Source: Bordetella parapertussis
GTDB lineage: Bacteria; Pseudomonadota; Gammaproteobacteria; Burkholderiales; CAIKXV01
Length of the DNA: 7,176 bases
Assembly: GCA_945877995.1 (NCBI GenBank)
Contig: CAMDXD010000204.1
Span: 1 to 7,176, forward strand
Reading direction: 5' to 3'
This document shows positions 6,184-7,176 of the stretch, piece by piece. The position numbers were made by a program, and so were the translations under genes. Positions within the stretch are counted from its first letter, which is position 1, and each line of letters starts with the position of its first letter. Below the pieces are notes generated by a model. It made no database searches, was not told where the DNA came from, and worked only from the letters and a program-made list of their open reading frames with translations.

Positions 6184-7176
6184 TCAGCGGTAGGTACCTG
6201 TCATCAGAGGGCTCTGGGTCGCAGAGAGGCTGACCGCCTCGGACCCTGCCGCCAGCGTCTCGAGATACTTGCGGTAGGCTTCCCCGTTCATCGGCGTCGC
6301 CAGCAGGTATCCCTGCACGTAATCACAGCCCTGCCCAGAAAGGAACCGCAACTGGTCGTGTGATTCGACCCCTTCGGCAACGACTTTCAGGTCGAGTCCC
6401 TTGGCCATTGCGAGAATGGCTTTCACGAGCAACACATCCTCGGCCTTGTCCGGCAGACCAGAGACGAAACTGCGATCGATCTTGAGTACGTCGAAGCGGA
6501 AGCGCTTCAGATAGCTCAGAGAGGAGTAGCCGGTTCCGAAATCGTCGAGCGAAAGCGTAACCCCGACTGCGCGCAGGCTGTTCAGCTCTTCTTCCACGTT
6601 ATGGTGGTCGTCGAGCAATACGCTTTCGGTGATCTCGAGTTCCAGAGCGTGCGGCGGAATCTTGTACTGCGCCATCAGCGCACTCAGCCGCCGGGAGAAA
6701 CGTTTCCTGAACTGCACCCGGGAGATGTTGATGGCCAGGAACTCCGCCCCGACGAGCCCGGACTGGCTCCACTGCGACCAGTTGCTGCACGCCTGCTCGA
6801 GTACCCAGTCGCCGATACCGACGATCTGACCGGTGGCCTCTGCCAGCGGGATGAAGTCCGCCGGGCTGATGCTGCCGCGCTCCGGGTGCTGCCAGCGCAG
6901 CAGCACTTCCGCGCCTCGATGGCAGCCAGTGACGGTATCGAAGATCGGCTGGAAATGAAGCGAGAGCTGGCCCAGTTCCAGCGCCTGGTTCAGGTCCTGC
7001 TCCATCTGCATCCGGTCACGCAGGCGGGTATTCATGTCCTCGGTGAAGAAGATCGCCGATCCGTGCCCGCCAGCCTTCGCCTGGTACATGGCATTGTCTG
7101 CATTGGCCATCAGTTCCGCCGCGGTATCGCCGTTGTCGGGGAACAGGACGATGCCAATGCTGCACCGCGCGACGAC
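6184..7176 (-). CDS. GGDEF-EAL cyclic-di-GMP protein, C-terminal part (5' end outside window)
   Basis: The reading frame is open from the window edge (base 7176) to TGA at 6184-6186, giving 330 visible residues. The first about 45 are the end of a GGDEF domain (SIGIVLFPDNGDTAAEL, then NADNAMYQAKAGG). A complete EAL domain follows, the fold that hydrolyses cyclic-di-GMP to pGpG. The expected catalytic and metal residues are all present, in visible numbering: Glu90 in EVLLRW (EVL replaces EAL), Asn150 in INIS, Glu181 in ELEITES, Asp211-Asp212 in DDFGTG, Lys232 in LKID, Glu268 in AEGVE and Gln288 in VQGY. The phosphodiesterase is therefore probably active. The GGDEF signature itself and any sensor or membrane region lie outside the window. 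It is the first visible gene of the minus-strand cluster, about 63 bases before the binding-protein start. Confidence 0.95.
   Translation of the reverse strand, partial: VVARCSIGIVLFPDNGDTAAELMANADNAMYQAKAGGHGSAIFFTEDMNTRLRDRMQMEQDLNQALELGQLSLHFQPIFDTVTGCHRGAEVLLRWQHPERGSISPADFIPLAEATGQIVGIGDWVLEQACSNWSQWSQSGLVGAEFLAINISRVQFRKRFSRRLSALMAQYKIPPHALELEITESVLLDDHHNVEEELNSLRAVGVTLSLDDFGTGYSSLSYLKRFRFDVLKIDRSFVSGLPDKAEDVLLVKAILAMAKGLDLKVVAEGVESHDQLRFLSGQGCDYVQGYLLATPMNGEAYRKYLETLAAGSEAVSLSATQSPLMTGTYR

Overview
The window looks like chromosome from a GC-rich betaproteobacterium. This rests on the run pilD-coaE-zapD and on the wording of CoaE and ZapD, which read like Burkholderiales/Rhodocyclales-type proteins (for example LRLEDL, LFEI.EVA.RADLKSDL and IPGG.C.FDLP in ZapD). 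The placement is made from memory of the families, not from a search. No tRNA, rRNA, CRISPR array, insertion sequence or integrase was seen. There is no gene-free stretch longer than about 65 bases.

Plus strand, 1-1916: the 3' end of the type IV prepilin peptidase gene pilD, then coaE (last step of CoA synthesis) and zapD (FtsZ-associated division protein). These are close together and co-directional, an ordinary housekeeping operon. zapD is usually followed by yacG. Here it instead meets a converging gene only 15 bases away, and that gene belongs to a different block.

Minus strand, 7176-1932: five genes in one direction, tightly packed and probably one transcript. In transcription order they are: a GGDEF-EAL cyclic-di-GMP protein (5' end outside the window); an orphan PhnD-like periplasmic binding protein; a membrane-anchored monoheme cytochrome c; a membrane-anchored diheme cytochrome c resembling thiosulfate dehydrogenase TsdA; and a SulP-family anion transporter with a short STAS domain and an Arg-rich tail. 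The gaps are about 63, 15 and 2 bases, and the last pair overlaps as ATGA.

The five-gene block is the interesting part. It joins a periplasmic solute sensor candidate, cyclic-di-GMP turnover, periplasmic electron transfer of TsdA type and an inorganic anion transporter. The monoheme protein appears homologous to the first heme domain of its diheme neighbour: both carry CxxCH followed by a C-Y-x-N-S-x-N-G-x-x-P motif. A working hypothesis is a sulfur-oxyanion (or other oxyanion) oxidation or reduction unit with its own sensing and transport. Substrate, direction of electron flow and regulation cannot be read from the sequence.
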